NCBI GenBank assembly: GCA_019359695.1
Contig: JAHHGV010000022.1
Location: 62,001 to 126,000 of the forward strand
Direction of reading: 5' to 3'
Length of the DNA stretch: 64,000 nucleotides
From: Brasilonema angustatum HA4187-MV1
Lineage (GTDB): Bacteria; Cyanobacteriota; Cyanobacteriia; Cyanobacteriales; Nostocaceae
Below, in pieces: positions 32,987-43,270 of the stretch. Positions within the stretch are counted from its first letter, which is position 1. Each line of letters starts with the position of its first letter. The notes beneath the pieces are model-generated. The model did not search any database. It saw nothing but the letters and a program-made list of their open reading frames with translations, and was not told the origin of the DNA. The position numbers and the translations under genes are program-made.

Positions 32987-34366
32987 CTAACTTTTTGCTC
33001 CCAACTTGAGTATTTGAGCTGTAAGTGCGAGACCTTCTTCAAAAAGTGCCTCATGACCCCAGCGTTGCACCTGTTGGCTAAGTAAAACTTCTGCTTTTTG
33101 CTCGGAAAGTGAAGTCACTTGTTGAAACACACCACTAGCTTGGGCACCACCTTGTGTTTCCATCCGCATACAACCACCTGTTTCTGAACAGATGAGAGTC
33201 CCGCAGTTTGCCTGTGGATTTGTGGAACTTAAACGCAGGGCAATCAAATCACCAGGAATTTCACCCGCATCACCAACTGGAACCCCTGCCAACTCTGCTT
33301 CTATTTGCCGTTGACCCTGTGCACTGAAGTTAATTTTGGTGATGTCGTAATCTCCGCTTTCTTTTTGATAGGAAACCGGATGCCATTGTAAGCGACTTGC
33401 CAGCCAACCCAAAAACATCAGTGCTTGTACGGAGTTACCTTTTTCGTAATCTATGTTAACTCTGTCGATTTCTACTAAGGCAGCACGACGTTGGGGTGGA
33501 TCGTAAGCTTCGGCTGTTAATTCCTGCCATCCTGAAAGACGACGCCAGTTCAAATCAGCGAGTGGTATATCAGATTCTACCAACTGTTGCAAGTTCAGCA
33601 AATCAGTTTCTGCTTTGTTAAAGTTGCAGGAGTCTACAATCACGTTGTTGCAAACTGCCGATAGTCTCTTGAACAAACCGTTGTTAAGGTCTGGTGTTGC
33701 TTTCCACCACAGAAACTTCGGCAAGCCACCAATTAACAATGCTTGAATCATGCCACCAACCCGTTCTAAAGCAGCAGCCGTTCCTGTGAAAGTAATGTAT
33801 TCACAACAAACGAGTGCACTTGCAGACTGCTTTTGAATTGGGCAGTAGGCAGAGACTTGAGCCGTTACCCCTACATCTTCGCCACCTATTGGAGACAGGG
33901 CAATAATCCGACAGGGGTTACGGATGGCAATTTCATCAGCAATTCGAGGGCTACTGGCATCTGGAGCATAAGATCCACCATTAGAACCGTTTTGGACAGT
34001 TGCCCCATTACTTTGACGTTTGGAGAATTCTTGCCGCAAGACAGCAAGCGTTTCTTCTGTTGCTATTCCCGTCTGTGTCAGGTTATAAGTTTTTTGTACT
34101 TCTCGCAACGCTGCTTGTGTTTGGGGACCGAGAATACCATCAATAGGACCTTTGTAAAGTCCCAAACCAGCCAATAGATACTGGGTTTCCTCGGGTTCGT
34201 AAACAACCAAAGTAAATGTTGTGGCGCGAGTGGCAGCAGGAAGTGCACCGTCTTCACCTGCAATACCGTAACTTTGCCAAATCTGACTTAGTTCCGCTTC
34301 AATATCTGTCAGCGAAACATCCTTGGGAGCTTGAAGTGAGAAAATTGTAGAAGCTTGGGAAGTCAT
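32987..34366 (-). CDS. opcA: Glucose-6-phosphate dehydrogenase assembly protein OpcA
   Basis: OpcA activates and helps assemble G6PDH (Zwf), under redox control in cyanobacteria. The 459-aa protein has the OpcA core (about residues 150-455), including CRIIALSPIGGEDVGVTAQV, WWKATPDLNNGLF, NVIVDS and GWLASRLQWHPVSYQK. Residues 55-110 (YLLAGLGLYKGPIDGILGPQ, then TQAALREVQ) look like a peptidoglycan-binding-type helical domain, an N-terminal extension seen here and probably used for protein contacts. It lies 93 bp downstream of zwf on the same strand. Confidence 0.93.
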   Translation of the reverse strand: MTSQASTIFSLQAPKDVSLTDIEAELSQIWQSYGIAGEDGALPAATRATTFTLVVYEPEETQYLLAGLGLYKGPIDGILGPQTQAALREVQKTYNLTQTGIATEETLAVLRQEFSKRQSNGATVQNGSNGGSYAPDASSPRIADEIAIRNPCRIIALSPIGGEDVGVTAQVSAYCPIQKQSASALVCCEYITFTGTAAALERVGGMIQALLIGGLPKFLWWKATPDLNNGLFKRLSAVCNNVIVDSCNFNKAETDLLNLQQLVESDIPLADLNWRRLSGWQELTAEAYDPPQRRAALVEIDRVNIDYEKGNSVQALMFLGWLASRLQWHPVSYQKESGDYDITKINFSAQGQRQIEAELAGVPVGDAGEIPGDLIALRLSSTNPQANCGTLICSETGGCMRMETQGGAQASGVFQQVTSLSEQKAEVLLSQQVQRWGHEALFEEGLALTAQILKLGAKS

Positions 34367-34459
34367 AACAATTGAAGTATGAAGTATGAAGTTATGAAGT
34401 ATGAGTTGCAGAAGGATAAAGGAGAAAAATTCTATTTCTATCCCTTACCCTTCATTTTT

Positions 34460-35989
34460 CTATAATCTGCGCCAACGGCGACCATCTTGGTTAATTAACA
34501 ACTCCGCTTCGGCTGGTTCCCAAGTGCCAGCTTCATATCGGGGAACGGACGCGGGGTCACTTGGCGTATCCCAAACGGAAAGGATCGGTGTCACCACTCG
34601 CCAAGCAGCTTCCACTTCGTCTGCCCGTGTGAATAATGTCTGGTCGCCCATCATACAATCTAAAAACAGGCGATCATAGGCATCGGAAGTTGCTTCGATA
34701 CCAAAAGAACCATAAGTAAAGTCCATGTCAACGGAGCGCGTACGGAATGCCCCTCCTGGCATCTTGACCTCAAAGCGTAGAGAAATTCCTTCGTTAGGCT
34801 GAATCCGCATTGCCAAAATGTTACCAGCCATTTGTTGGGCAGCAGATGGAAACATCCGCGAAGGAACTTCACGGAAGTGTATGGAAATCTCACTGACTTT
34901 TTTTGGCATCCGCTTACCAGTACGCAAGTAGAACGGAACTCCTTGCCAGCGCCAGTTATCAACCAGAAACTTCACCGCCACGTAGGTGGGTGTTGTGGAG
35001 TTTGGAGCAACTCCTGGTTCTTCATGATAACCAGGCACGGGTTTACCCTTCATCCACCCAGCATTATACTGACCCCGTACTGCTGAACGGTGGAGATTTT
35101 GGACATCAGCTAATCGGGTGGCTTGGAGCACCTTCACTTTTTCCGTACGGATGCTCTCAGCATCTAGGGAATTGGGAGGTTCGATCGCACTCATGCAAAA
35201 AAGTTGCATTAGGTGGTTTTGCAACATATCCCGCAGTGCGCCGGAGCTTTCATAGTATCCAGCTCTGTCTTCAACTCCTACGGTTTCTGCCACAGTGATC
35301 TGAACGTGATCAACAAATTGGCGATTCCATAAGGGTTCAAAAATCGCATTGGCAAAGCGAAACACCAATAGATTCTGAACTGTTTCTTTCCCGAGGTAGT
35401 GGTCAATCCGGTAGACTTGCTGTTCTTTGCAATATTTCTGCACCACTCGGTTCAGACTTTGGGCTGATGCCAAGTCGCGGCCAAAAGGTTTTTCAATGAC
35501 TAGACGATGTTTGTCGGGGTCTTCCAGCATCCCCTGTGAGCCAAGTTGCTTGATTGCTTCTGGGAAGAAATTTGGTGCCACAGACAGGTAGAACATCCGG
35601 TTTCCTCGTGTTCCCCTTTTCTCGTCTAACTCACTCAATAATTTATTGAGTTTCTGATAAGTTTCTGGCTTATCCATATCACCAGAACTGTAGAACAGAC
35701 CTTGGGAGAAGTCTTGCCAGAGTTCCTCCGCACCGACACCGCCATGAGCTTCTTCCATGCCCTTGCGCATTTGTTCGCGGAAGTATTCATGGCTCCAGTC
35801 GCGACGTGCTACGCCAACAATAGTGATTTCTGGTGGAATGCGTCGTTCTTGTCGCAGTTTGTACAGTGCTGGTACGAGTTTGCGCCAAGTCAGGTCACCG
35901 GAAGCACCAAAGATAGTTATAATCTGAGGTTCCGGCATCCGTTGCTGTTGCAGACCAACCCGCAGGGGATTTTCTAGCAGACTGACCAT
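34460..35989 (-). CDS. zwf: Glucose-6-phosphate 1-dehydrogenase
   Basis: Zwf makes 6-phosphogluconolactone and NADPH, the entry to the oxidative pentose phosphate pathway, which supplies reductant in the dark and in heterocysts. The 509-aa protein has the NADP-binding [11 protein letters not shown] at residues 29-39, the substrate signature RIDHYLGKE and conserved [10 protein letters not shown]. It ends with normal family length (DGRRWRRL). It belongs to the fbp-tal-zwf-opcA cluster, although repeats have been inserted between tal and zwf. Confidence 0.96.
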   Translation of the reverse strand: MVSLLENPLRVGLQQQRMPEPQIITIFGASGDLTWRKLVPALYKLRQERRIPPEITIVGVARRDWSHEYFREQMRKGMEEAHGGVGAEELWQDFSQGLFYSSGDMDKPETYQKLNKLLSELDEKRGTRGNRMFYLSVAPNFFPEAIKQLGSQGMLEDPDKHRLVIEKPFGRDLASAQSLNRVVQKYCKEQQVYRIDHYLGKETVQNLLVFRFANAIFEPLWNRQFVDHVQITVAETVGVEDRAGYYESSGALRDMLQNHLMQLFCMSAIEPPNSLDAESIRTEKVKVLQATRLADVQNLHRSAVRGQYNAGWMKGKPVPGYHEEPGVAPNSTTPTYVAVKFLVDNWRWQGVPFYLRTGKRMPKKVSEISIHFREVPSRMFPSAAQQMAGNILAMRIQPNEGISLRFEVKMPGGAFRTRSVDMDFTYGSFGIEATSDAYDRLFLDCMMGDQTLFTRADEVEAAWRVVTPILSVWDTPSDPASVPRYEAGTWEPAEAELLINQDGRRWRRL

Positions 35990-36443
35990 AACAATTTTGG
36001 GGTTTGGATGTAAGATTTGCGATTAGAAATTGGGGAAATTGTCCCTTTTGGGGATTAGGGACAATAGGAATTGTTAGTCGTTAGTTGTCAACTAGTTATC
36101 AGTTATCAATTATTTGATAACTGATAACTGATAACCCTTCAGGTTCGCCCTATGGCTAACGCCACGCCTTACGGCTATCGGGGAGAACCTCCGGTTCCGC
36201 TGCGCTTTAGACCTCTGGGCGTGCGCTTTGCGCATACGCAGTCGCCTACGGAGGGAAACCCTCCTGCAGCGCTGTCTCACCAGTCGCCTAGTAGGTCGGG
36301 AGAATGCCAGGTGCTACAACGGGGGGAACCCCCCTCCGGGTTCGCCAGATGCCTACGGAGGGAAAGCCGTCATTCGCACTGGTCTCACCGCAACGCACTG
36401 GCTCCCCTCCTGCAGCGCTGGCTCACTGATAACTGTTAAGTTC
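35990..36443. repeat. Large dispersed-repeat cluster between tal and zwf
   Basis: About 450 bases without a gene. Positions 36080-36137 are heptamer repeats (gttatcagttatcaatt, gataactgataactgataa). Positions 36140-36430 concatenate GC-rich fragments (ccacgccttacggctatcgg, agtcgcctacggaggg, gcactggctcccc) found elsewhere in the window. It separates two genes that are usually adjacent and cotranscribed. Confidence 0.75.
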
Positions 36444-37589
36444 TTACACAGGAGACAACTGTTTAACCTTGCTTTCCAGGGAGTTCATCAGTGATTCAAA
36501 GGGCTTGACAAACTTATCGATACCTTCAACAAGTAGTTCGTCCATCACTTTGTTGATATCGATGTTGATGTCTGGGTCTTTGAGACTTTCTATCAGTTGG
36601 TAAGCTTCTTCAGTACCTGTTTCAATGCGGCTGGCGACGTCGCAGTGGTCAGCACAAGCATCAATTGTCGCAGGTGGCAAGGTGTTGACAGTATCGGGAC
36701 CAACCAGTTCATCAACATACATCACGTCGCTGTAGCTGGGGTCTTTGGTGCTGGTGCTTGCCCACAGGAGGCGCTGTACTTTTGCTCCCTTAGCTGCCAA
36801 AGCTTTCCAGCTGTCTGTCTGAATAATCTTTTTGTATTCTTGGTAAGCAATTTTCGCGTTGGCGATCGCTACTTTTCCTTTGACATCTCTAAGCTTAGCT
36901 TCTAGGGCAATGTCATCAACGCCTTTTTTCAATTTCGCGTCAATCTTACCATCAATATTGCTGTCAATTCGGCTGAGGAAGAAACTGGCGACAGAGGCAA
37001 TTTTGCTAATATCCTTACCTTCGGCTGCCCGTTTTTCTAAACCACTAATGTAAGCCCAAGCTGTTTTGATGTAGCTGTCAACAGAGAACAACAGCGTAAT
37101 GTTGACATTAATGCCATCAGCTATCACCTGTTCAACTGCAGGTAAACCCGCTTTTGTACCGGGAATTTTAATCATGACATTTTCCCGACCAATTTCTTGG
37201 TAATAGCGACGGGCTTCTTTGATTGTTGCCTGTGTATCATCAGAAATGCTTGGTGGAACTTCGATGCTGACGTAACCATCCAATCCATCGGTTGCATCAT
37301 AAACCGGGCGTAGAATATCACAGGCGTTGCGGATATCTGCAAAAACTAGCGATTCGTAAATTTTCTCTGTTGGTAATCCAGCCTTGATTCCTGCTTCTAT
37401 ATCAGCGTCATAAATCGCGTTTCCGGCGATCGCTTTTTCAAAGATGGCTGGATTGGAGGTAATCCCACAGATGCCTTTATTTTCAACCTGGTCTTTGAGT
37501 TCGCCAGATTGAATAATATCACGGGTCAAATTATCCATCCAGATACTTTGACCGTAGTTTTTAATTTCCAGTAATTGATTAGTTGCCAT
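36444..37589 (-). CDS. tal: Transaldolase
   Basis: Transaldolase moves a dihydroxyacetone unit between sugar phosphates in the non-oxidative pentose phosphate pathway. The 381-aa protein has the family start SIWMDNLTRDII, the signature GITSNPAIF and the Schiff-base lysine region NVMIKIPGTKAG. Also present are VNVNITLLFS-like NINVNITLLFSV and RLLWASTSTKDPSYSDVMYV. Length and motifs fit the long cyanobacterial/actinobacterial type. It lies between fbp and zwf on the minus strand. Confidence 0.95.
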   Translation of the reverse strand: MATNQLLEIKNYGQSIWMDNLTRDIIQSGELKDQVENKGICGITSNPAIFEKAIAGNAIYDADIEAGIKAGLPTEKIYESLVFADIRNACDILRPVYDATDGLDGYVSIEVPPSISDDTQATIKEARRYYQEIGRENVMIKIPGTKAGLPAVEQVIADGINVNITLLFSVDSYIKTAWAYISGLEKRAAEGKDISKIASVASFFLSRIDSNIDGKIDAKLKKGVDDIALEAKLRDVKGKVAIANAKIAYQEYKKIIQTDSWKALAAKGAKVQRLLWASTSTKDPSYSDVMYVDELVGPDTVNTLPPATIDACADHCDVASRIETGTEEAYQLIESLKDPDINIDINKVMDELLVEGIDKFVKPFESLMNSLESKVKQLSPV

Positions 37590-37746
37590 AGCTGTATTTG
37601 TTTGACTCCTGCTTCTAATGTATCTAAGTGACGTTTGTCAAGTTGTTAGTTGTTAGTCGTTTTACTGACTGATCACGACTAACGACTAATCACTTGCTTA
37701 TGCCTGAGGTGCCTACTACACCTTCAACTGCGCTTTCTACGCTCTT

Positions 37747-38796
37747 CTAGTGACCGTTTTGAATGAAAGACTCTACCTTTGCAACATTTTTTGGGCTTCC
37801 AATAATTAAAGGTGTGCGCTGGTGTAGTTTTTTCGCTACTACCTCTAAGATATCCATGTGTCCGGTAGTTGCGCGACCACCTGCTTGCTCAATAACAAAA
37901 GCCAAGGGAGCAGATTCATAAAGTAAGCGCAGTTTACCTTCTGGTTTCGGAAGTGTCCCTGGGTAGAGAAACACACCGCCTTGAAGCAAAATTCTGTGGA
38001 TGTCACTTACCATTGCCCCACTATAGCGAGCGGTATAGCCTTCTGTTCTGTGGACATAGCGAACATATTCCCGAATCGACTCATCCCACTGCCAGAAATT
38101 GCCTTCGTTGACGCTGTATACAGGACCGTGTTCAGGAATCCGGATGTTTTCTTCAGTGAGGATAAATTCCCCTAAACTAGGGTCAAGGGTAAACGAATGA
38201 ACTCCCCTACCAATAGTATAGACTAGCATTGTGCTGGGGCCATATAATATGTACCCTGCTGCAAGTTGCTGGCGTCCAGAGGATAGCAGATCAGCCGCTT
38301 CACCATTGAGGTCACTTCCTTCCTGTTGCCGAATTGAGAAAATCGACCCCAAACTGAGATTTGTATCGGTGTTGGATGATCCATCTATGGGGTCATACAA
38401 AAGAGTGTAACGACCTATGGGGCAGTTTTCCGGAATGTAGTAGGGTTTTTCCATTTCCTCGGAAGCTAGGCGACAAACTAAACCGCTTTGCTTGAAAACT
38501 GAGATAAAGACATCATTGGCATAGACATCCATCTTTTTGACGGATTCTCCCTGCACATTGACATCCCCTGTAAATCCGAGAACTCCTTCCATTAAACCTG
38601 CATGGCTGAGGCGACGAGCAATCAGTTTGCCAGCTAGGGCGATCCGATTCATGAGCGCACTCAAATCCTGTGCTTGAGGTGAGAAGCTCTGAAGTTGCTG
38701 CAGAACATGGCGGGATAATGTTGTACAATCCCGATCTAACGCCTTGTCTGCGACTTCGTTCGTATTTAACTCCAAAGATTCCGGCGCTCTGGCCAT
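37747..38796 (-). CDS. fbp: Fructose-1,6-bisphosphatase class I
   Basis: The 349-aa enzyme hydrolyses fructose-1,6-bisphosphate. The metal-binding signature [15 protein letters not shown] is near residue 130, preceded by [15 protein letters not shown]. The active-site pattern [20 protein letters not shown] and [16 protein letters not shown] is complete. It is the first gene of the minus-strand pentose phosphate cluster; about 150 bp of spacer with short repeats separates it from tal. Confidence 0.95.
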   Translation of the reverse strand: MARAPESLELNTNEVADKALDRDCTTLSRHVLQQLQSFSPQAQDLSALMNRIALAGKLIARRLSHAGLMEGVLGFTGDVNVQGESVKKMDVYANDVFISVFKQSGLVCRLASEEMEKPYYIPENCPIGRYTLLYDPIDGSSNTDTNLSLGSIFSIRQQEGSDLNGEAADLLSSGRQQLAAGYILYGPSTMLVYTIGRGVHSFTLDPSLGEFILTEENIRIPEHGPVYSVNEGNFWQWDESIREYVRYVHRTEGYTARYSGAMVSDIHRILLQGGVFLYPGTLPKPEGKLRLLYESAPLAFVIEQAGGRATTGHMDILEVVAKKLHQRTPLIIGSPKNVAKVESFIQNGH

Positions 38797-39374
38797 TTTT
38801 TAACCTCCCTAGAGACTAGGTGTTTTTGTGGTTCATCCCGTGTGTTGCAACTTGTGGTTGCTGCCTCTATCTTAGAAAGGTAATTTGATAACTGAAATGT
38901 GATTTTAGATAAACTAAAGAAATGAATCACCGATGGGTCTATGCAAAGCTAAGTCACTAGTCTCGAATTCTATACTTGAGTAACTCTACTCAGTCTTCCA
39001 GAGAGTTTAGATACAATAGTGTTTTTACCCCAGAATCATCACAAGATGTACTTACCTACCTGTAGAATAAAGCAAACATCTTGTGCTACGAGAGTTTTGT
39101 TTTGATGCCACTCCCAGGGTAAACTTAATAGAGTCATCAAAAAAACAAAAAACTTGCACATTTTCCACTCCTAGTGTCTTGAACGTTGCTAAGTACACTT
39201 TAGTGTTGGAAAAACCGACTCATCATGACTACTCTTTTAGAGTCACAACTCGTCGGGCATAACTTTTCACTTCATCAAATTGTTTGATTTGTATTTCTAG
39301 ATATTTCAGCAATCAATAGCTTGCATAACTAGAAAAAAATCTGTTATCATGATTATTCATCGCTATTGAGACTA
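38797..39374. other. Intergenic region upstream of fbp
   Basis: About 580 bases of mostly AT-rich DNA with no ORF. It should contain the promoter of the fbp-tal-zwf-opcA cluster close to 38810-38930 on the minus strand. No repeat family or clear operator was recognised in it. Confidence 0.45.
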
Positions 39375-39650
39375 TTATCCTTTCACCCAACTACCTCGTC
39401 GCTCCTCCTCGCGCGGTTTAGACTTATTAACCCTGAGTTGACGACCCATCCATTCAGCGCCATCTAATTGTGTAATAGCAGCATCCTCTTGGGAGTCTTC
39501 ACTCATGTCTACAAAGGCAAAACCGCGCAAGCGGCCAGTTTCGCGGTCAGTAGGTAAGACAACTCTTTTGACCTCGCCATATTCTGCAAATACTACTCTT
39601 AAATCTGCTTCTGTGGCGCGGTAGGAGAGATTTCCAACGTAAATAGTCAT
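39375..39650 (-). CDS. rbp: RRM-type RNA-binding protein (Rbp)
   Basis: The ATG at 39650 gives a 91-aa protein starting MTIYVGNLSYRATEADLRVV with RNP2 (IYVGNL) at its start and RNP1 (RGFAFVDM) near residue 45. A short basic tail KPREEERRGSWVKG follows; there is no long glycine-rich tail. Cyanobacterial Rbp proteins bind RNA and several are cold-inducible or target mRNAs to the thylakoid. It is a single gene with a long upstream region. Confidence 0.92.
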   Translation of the reverse strand: MTIYVGNLSYRATEADLRVVFAEYGEVKRVVLPTDRETGRLRGFAFVDMSEDSQEDAAITQLDGAEWMGRQLRVNKSKPREEERRGSWVKG

Positions 39651-40041
39651 GTGAATCACGTAAGTCGCAACGAATAGCGAATAATTCAGTGTAAACGCAG
39701 GTAAACAATTAGCAGAAACTGCTTATGCCTCGCTGCGTTCACCAATAGCAAAGAGCGTAAGTAAAGATCCAACGAAGTTGAACATTATTACGACTTCGCC
39801 AGCGGTTGGAGTGAATTTTCGCATACGCTACATATGATAACTGATTTTGTCAATTTTCTCAGTATGAGATTTTACAATCGCAGAGCAATTATAATTAGCT
39901 TAACTTATAGGTTCCAGTGCAATCTATAGTCAATCAAGTTTTGTTTAGTTTTTTTACCCGTTTATTGCAAAGATACTAAGGAAAGCTTAGTATCTTTACT
40001 GATTTAGGTGATCTATCCAGAAATATTCATATATTTGAACT
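39651..40041. other. Upstream region of rbp, with repeat and hairpin
   Basis: About 390 bases. Positions 39725-39790 have a dispersed-repeat-like stretch (cctcgctgcgttcaccaat). A perfect 12-bp hairpin, AAAGATACTAAG (39969-39980) with CTTAGTATCTTT (39986-39997), may terminate the 40042-40269 gene on the minus strand. Cyanobacterial rbp genes often have long leaders, so regulation may reside here, but nothing specific was identified. Confidence 0.5.
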
Positions 40042-40269
40042 TTATTCAATGCTAATCGACTGAGGACCACCAGCTTTGCCATTGTGTGCTTGAGCAGATT
40101 GAGTCGTAAAAGTCGTATAGCTACTTGAGTCGAGTTGCTCACGGAGCCAGCTTTTAACAGGATCGTCAGCGAGGTTGAGTCGTAGCAAGCCAGAAACGAA
40201 ACCGCCTAGAAAAGAAAGTGGATGGTGGGTGAATTGTTGAAATATTGGTTTCAATTCATCAACGAACAT
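40042..40269 (-). CDS. Small conserved protein of unknown function
   Basis: The ATG at 40269 has AGGAGA seven bases upstream, so a 75-residue product MFVDELKPIFQQFTHHPLSF is preferred over a longer frame. The middle (LGGFVSGLLRLNLADDPVKS) is amphipathic and the rest polar (WLREQLDSSSYTTFTTQ). Similar short proteins occur in filamentous cyanobacteria, but I know no function. Confidence 0.6.
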   Translation of the reverse strand: MFVDELKPIFQQFTHHPLSFLGGFVSGLLRLNLADDPVKSWLREQLDSSSYTTFTTQSAQAHNGKAGGPQSISIE

Positions 40270-40592
40270 GAAGGTTCTCCTATGACTCACTTAAAAATGA
40301 CCTTTATTAAGGCGATCGTAACCTAAGAACTCTCCTAACTTCTAGTTGGTCGTTAGCCTCAATTTGTATTAGCCCACTTAGGTGGGCTTTGTTTTTGTAA
40401 CCGAGGCTTTAGGCTGTAGGCTGATGAGAATATATTGGGTGGTGATGGAAGATTCGCCCCACAACCACCGCTTTTGTTGTCGATGCCCTTAGAAGTATCT
40501 CCACGCCTAGGCTACAAAGAGCGGTAGTTCCCATAACAGAACGGCTGGTTGCAAAACCAAGGGGAACTTCCAAGAGCAGACTCCTTGACTAT
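40270..40592. other. Intergenic region between nrdJ and the 40042 gene, with hairpins
   Basis: About 320 bases without a gene. A terminator-like hairpin facing the plus strand is at 40371-40396. Near nrdJ, gttccc and ggggaac (40527-40565) enclose GGTTGCAAAACC and could fold as a stem-loop at the 3' end of nrdJ. Confidence 0.5.
40371..40396 (+). terminator. Intrinsic terminator facing the plus strand, with no plus-strand gene in front
   Basis: AGCCCAC and GTGGGCT form a perfect 7-bp stem with a TTAG loop, followed by TTGTTTTT. Both neighbouring genes are on the minus strand, so this would end a plus-strand transcript that begins after about 40290. Confidence 0.65.
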
Positions 40593-43270
40593 TTACATCA
40601 AGGTTTGTTCAGGCATCATGCACTTATCAGAGTCGCAACCTGCTGGTCCTGCTTCGATTAAGTCGCCGAAATCGTAACGGCTTAAAACAGCATGAAAATC
40701 TTCTGTTTTGCGGTGCATTTCCACTTCTTTCATCAGCTGTTCGTACCGTTGTTTTGTTATCGGCTCAAAAGGTAAGCGAGGAAAAGTTTGAAGGTCGTCA
40801 AACCGTGCCAGAAGTGCAGCACTGATGTAGCCTTCATCATTTTTGATGGCTTCGTATATCCGAGTTCCTAAGGTTTCAACTTCATTTTCCCGTAACTCAA
40901 TGGTAGCAGAGGTATTATGTGTGACATAAAATCTCTGTACCTGCATGTAGAAATCTGTTTGGGCGATCGCACTAAATTGACTGATATCTATTTTATCAGC
41001 ACCTGGTAAATCAGCCCAAGATACGGCAACCGGGATTTCCACCAACCATTCACTGACTCGCGGATCAAAGGGGTCATTCAACAATGTACCGTCGTCATCT
41101 TTATCTGATTGGGAGGGTATAACGTTGTACCCATACTCAAGACAAGCCAATGCTACGGGATCATTTTTGCGACAGGTGATCCGACGTATAAATCTTTGTG
41201 CTTTGGGAGGATGCCATCCGGGGCTAGCACCTGTTAAGAGAGACTTGGTACCGCTTGGTTGAACTGTGGTGCAACGATTTGGACGTTTTAAACCGTGGCG
41301 ATCGCAATAATCCCAAACAACACGATGTACAGTTTCTTTCCAAAAACTTAAGTATTCCTCCTCTTGACGCTTAAACGCCAATCCTTCGACGGTTGCAGGT
41401 CTTCCTTTTTCCCACCAGCGTAACCAATCAACCCCAAAAGCATGAACAAAGAAATCAAATAACCCAGTAAAAGAAACACCGACAATTGGGTCTAATTCGC
41501 GGCTGTACTGGTAACGGGGTTCAATAAATTTGTGATGTAGAAGCGCTGCTACAGACAAAGCACCAGCGGTGAAAGCTTCCTCCTGTTCTTTGGAGTTATT
41601 TGGATCAATTTGGTTGAGGTGAATTTCTGAGAGATTGCAATGAAAATTCGAGCCAATAATTTCCAATTTTGTTATCCTAAAGGCTTTTTATCCTTTAGTT
41701 CTGGAGGTTTCCCTCATACCCATTGCTGGGATACAACTGGTCAATTCCAGTTCAGTTCAGCATAACTTTTCTACCATTTAGTAGCCGGGGACTCGTGGGG
41801 GTATTATATTCTTTTGAATTATCAGCTTCCACTGTTGACTCAAAAGGTTCAACCCCTATGCGTTGCACTACCTTAGACTTTTACATTTTCAGGTTAGCTC
41901 AAGATTAACATACAGTTATGAATGAGTTATTTCATAGTTAGTTAATCATAGTTTAAACAATTTTCAATAACAACTAAAAACTCACCTTTTCTGCTTAGCC
42001 TTCCTTGAATTTCCCCGGTTGTTAACGTGAGGCAAAACTAACTACCACACGGGTTTAAACCGTAACGAGCCAAACGATGCTCTTGTTCACTTTCACTAAT
42101 TTGAGGATAATGCTCTTGCAACCAATCTTTAGCTTGTCCCAGAGCATAAGCCTTGAGAAAATCTACTTTTTGTTCATTATTTTTCAAAAGATCACAATTA
42201 GCTCTAGCGACAGCTTCACCAGCCCATTGAATCGCGCCTTCGCCGCTGTAATACTGTTTGCGGACAGCATCAATACATTCTTCTAATGTGGGCTTTTGAT
42301 GAAAAACTCTTGTATGGTTTGCCATCCTTAAAGCATCACGTTCTGGATCGATGCGCCAGTTGCCATTCTCATCTTGCTGCCAAAGATTTGCCTTAGCATC
42401 TGCAAACAAATTATCCTCATTATAACCTTGGCGCATTCCAGCTGAGCGCCTAATATTACCGGCAACAATTGTGACAGCTGCTCGATCAATTAATAAACAG
42501 CATTCAACAGAATTTAACTGTCGTCCTACAGCTTTATTTAGAATGGATGCACAATGCTCATACAGTTCTGGTAATTTTACGGGATTCGCAACTCCTCCAA
42601 AACCGTTGAGAGGTTCTCCTGCTTGACGTACGTCGCTAAGATCAACAATAACTTGAATGTCTTTTGAAAATCGTTCATCGGTTGAAAGTTCCAACAAACT
42701 TTGATAAGATTGCACCCAACCTTGACGGCTATCTCCAACGTAGATAGTGACAAGATTATTTTCTATAATGACTTCTGTCTGCTCGCGGCGCTGACTTGGT
42801 GGCGTCATACCAATTTCACCTTGCACTTGTACATGAAGGTGATTACGGATAGGGGGCAACTTGTTGATATATTGTGGTTCTAAAACGGCTCCAGTCCCGC
42901 AGCCCATCATTGCTAAATCCATCATCAACCCGAAAGCACTCCAGTCTTGCAGGTTGGTAGATGTACAGTTATAAGCCCCAGAAAAGTTTTTTTGCTCTTT
43001 GATCCAATTTGTACCGCCAACCCATAACCAACGTCCGCTGGGTAATGCTTTCAAATTTCGCTGCATCCGTTGTATGATATCAGCTTCGTGTGGAAGTAAC
43101 TTCCCAAGAGTGATGACGCTATCGATAGTGCGATCGCACACCTGATCCCAAGTCTCTCTCACTCCAGCCTCTTGACGACGGCTATAGGTTCTAAAAAACA
43201 CTGGATTGGCAGCTGGAGCAGTTTCTGGAAATTTTGCACCTTGGCGTTTCTTTTCAAGTTCACGAACCAT
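40593..43270 (-). CDS. nrdJ: Adenosylcobalamin-dependent (class II) ribonucleotide reductase, interrupted by an intron
   Basis: NrdJ reduces ribonucleoside triphosphates using adenosylcobalamin as radical source. Exon 1 is 43270-42044 (409 codons) and ends ...RLARYGLNPCG; exon 2 is 41663-40593 (356 codons) and begins EIIGSNFHCNLSEIHLN. Removing 41664-42043 restores the active-site loop NPCGEI in frame and yields 765 aa, the usual size. Further features are SGAYNCTSTNLQDWSAF, the N-terminal MVRELEKKRQG, and the C-terminal redox Cys pair CDSDKCMM. Read without splicing, exon 1 stops two codons into the intron (TAG). B12 for this enzyme would come from the cbiA pathway. Confidence 0.92.
41664..42043 (-). 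ncRNA. Group I self-splicing intron in nrdJ
   Basis: The 380-nt insert ends in G (41664) and follows a U (42044), as group I introns require. The exon end GUGUGGU (42050-42044) pairs with the internal guide GCCUCAC (42033-42027), with the obligatory U-G pair at the splice site and one U-U mismatch (P1). AGUUUU (42039-42034) pairs with the exon 2 start GAAAUU (P10). A P7-like GGGGU/ACCCC pair (41856-41852 and 41802-41798) brackets a P8-like CUUUUGA/UCAAAAG stem (41846-41840 and 41817-41811). A CUAAAGG/CCUUUAG hairpin lies near the 3' end. There is no homing endonuclease ORF. Group II features (GUGYG start, domain V) are absent. Confidence 0.85.

Noticed and set aside
32590..33000. Cobalamin riboswitch near cbiA or nrdJ
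   Set aside because: I looked for a B12-box-like core in front of both genes and saw only repeats and AT-rich DNA.
36152..36494. ORFs between tal and zwf
   Set aside because: They consist of concatenated repeat fragments, and one runs into tal on the opposite strand.
41664..42043. Group II intron or intein in nrdJ
   Set aside because: No GUGYG 5' end, no domain V, and the insert has stop codons in all useful frames and no intein motifs; the group I P1/P10 pairings fit.
40593..43270. nrdJ as two separate genes or a pseudogene
   Set aside because: The two parts join in frame at NPCG/E to a full-length protein when the intron is removed, and both parts show no decay.
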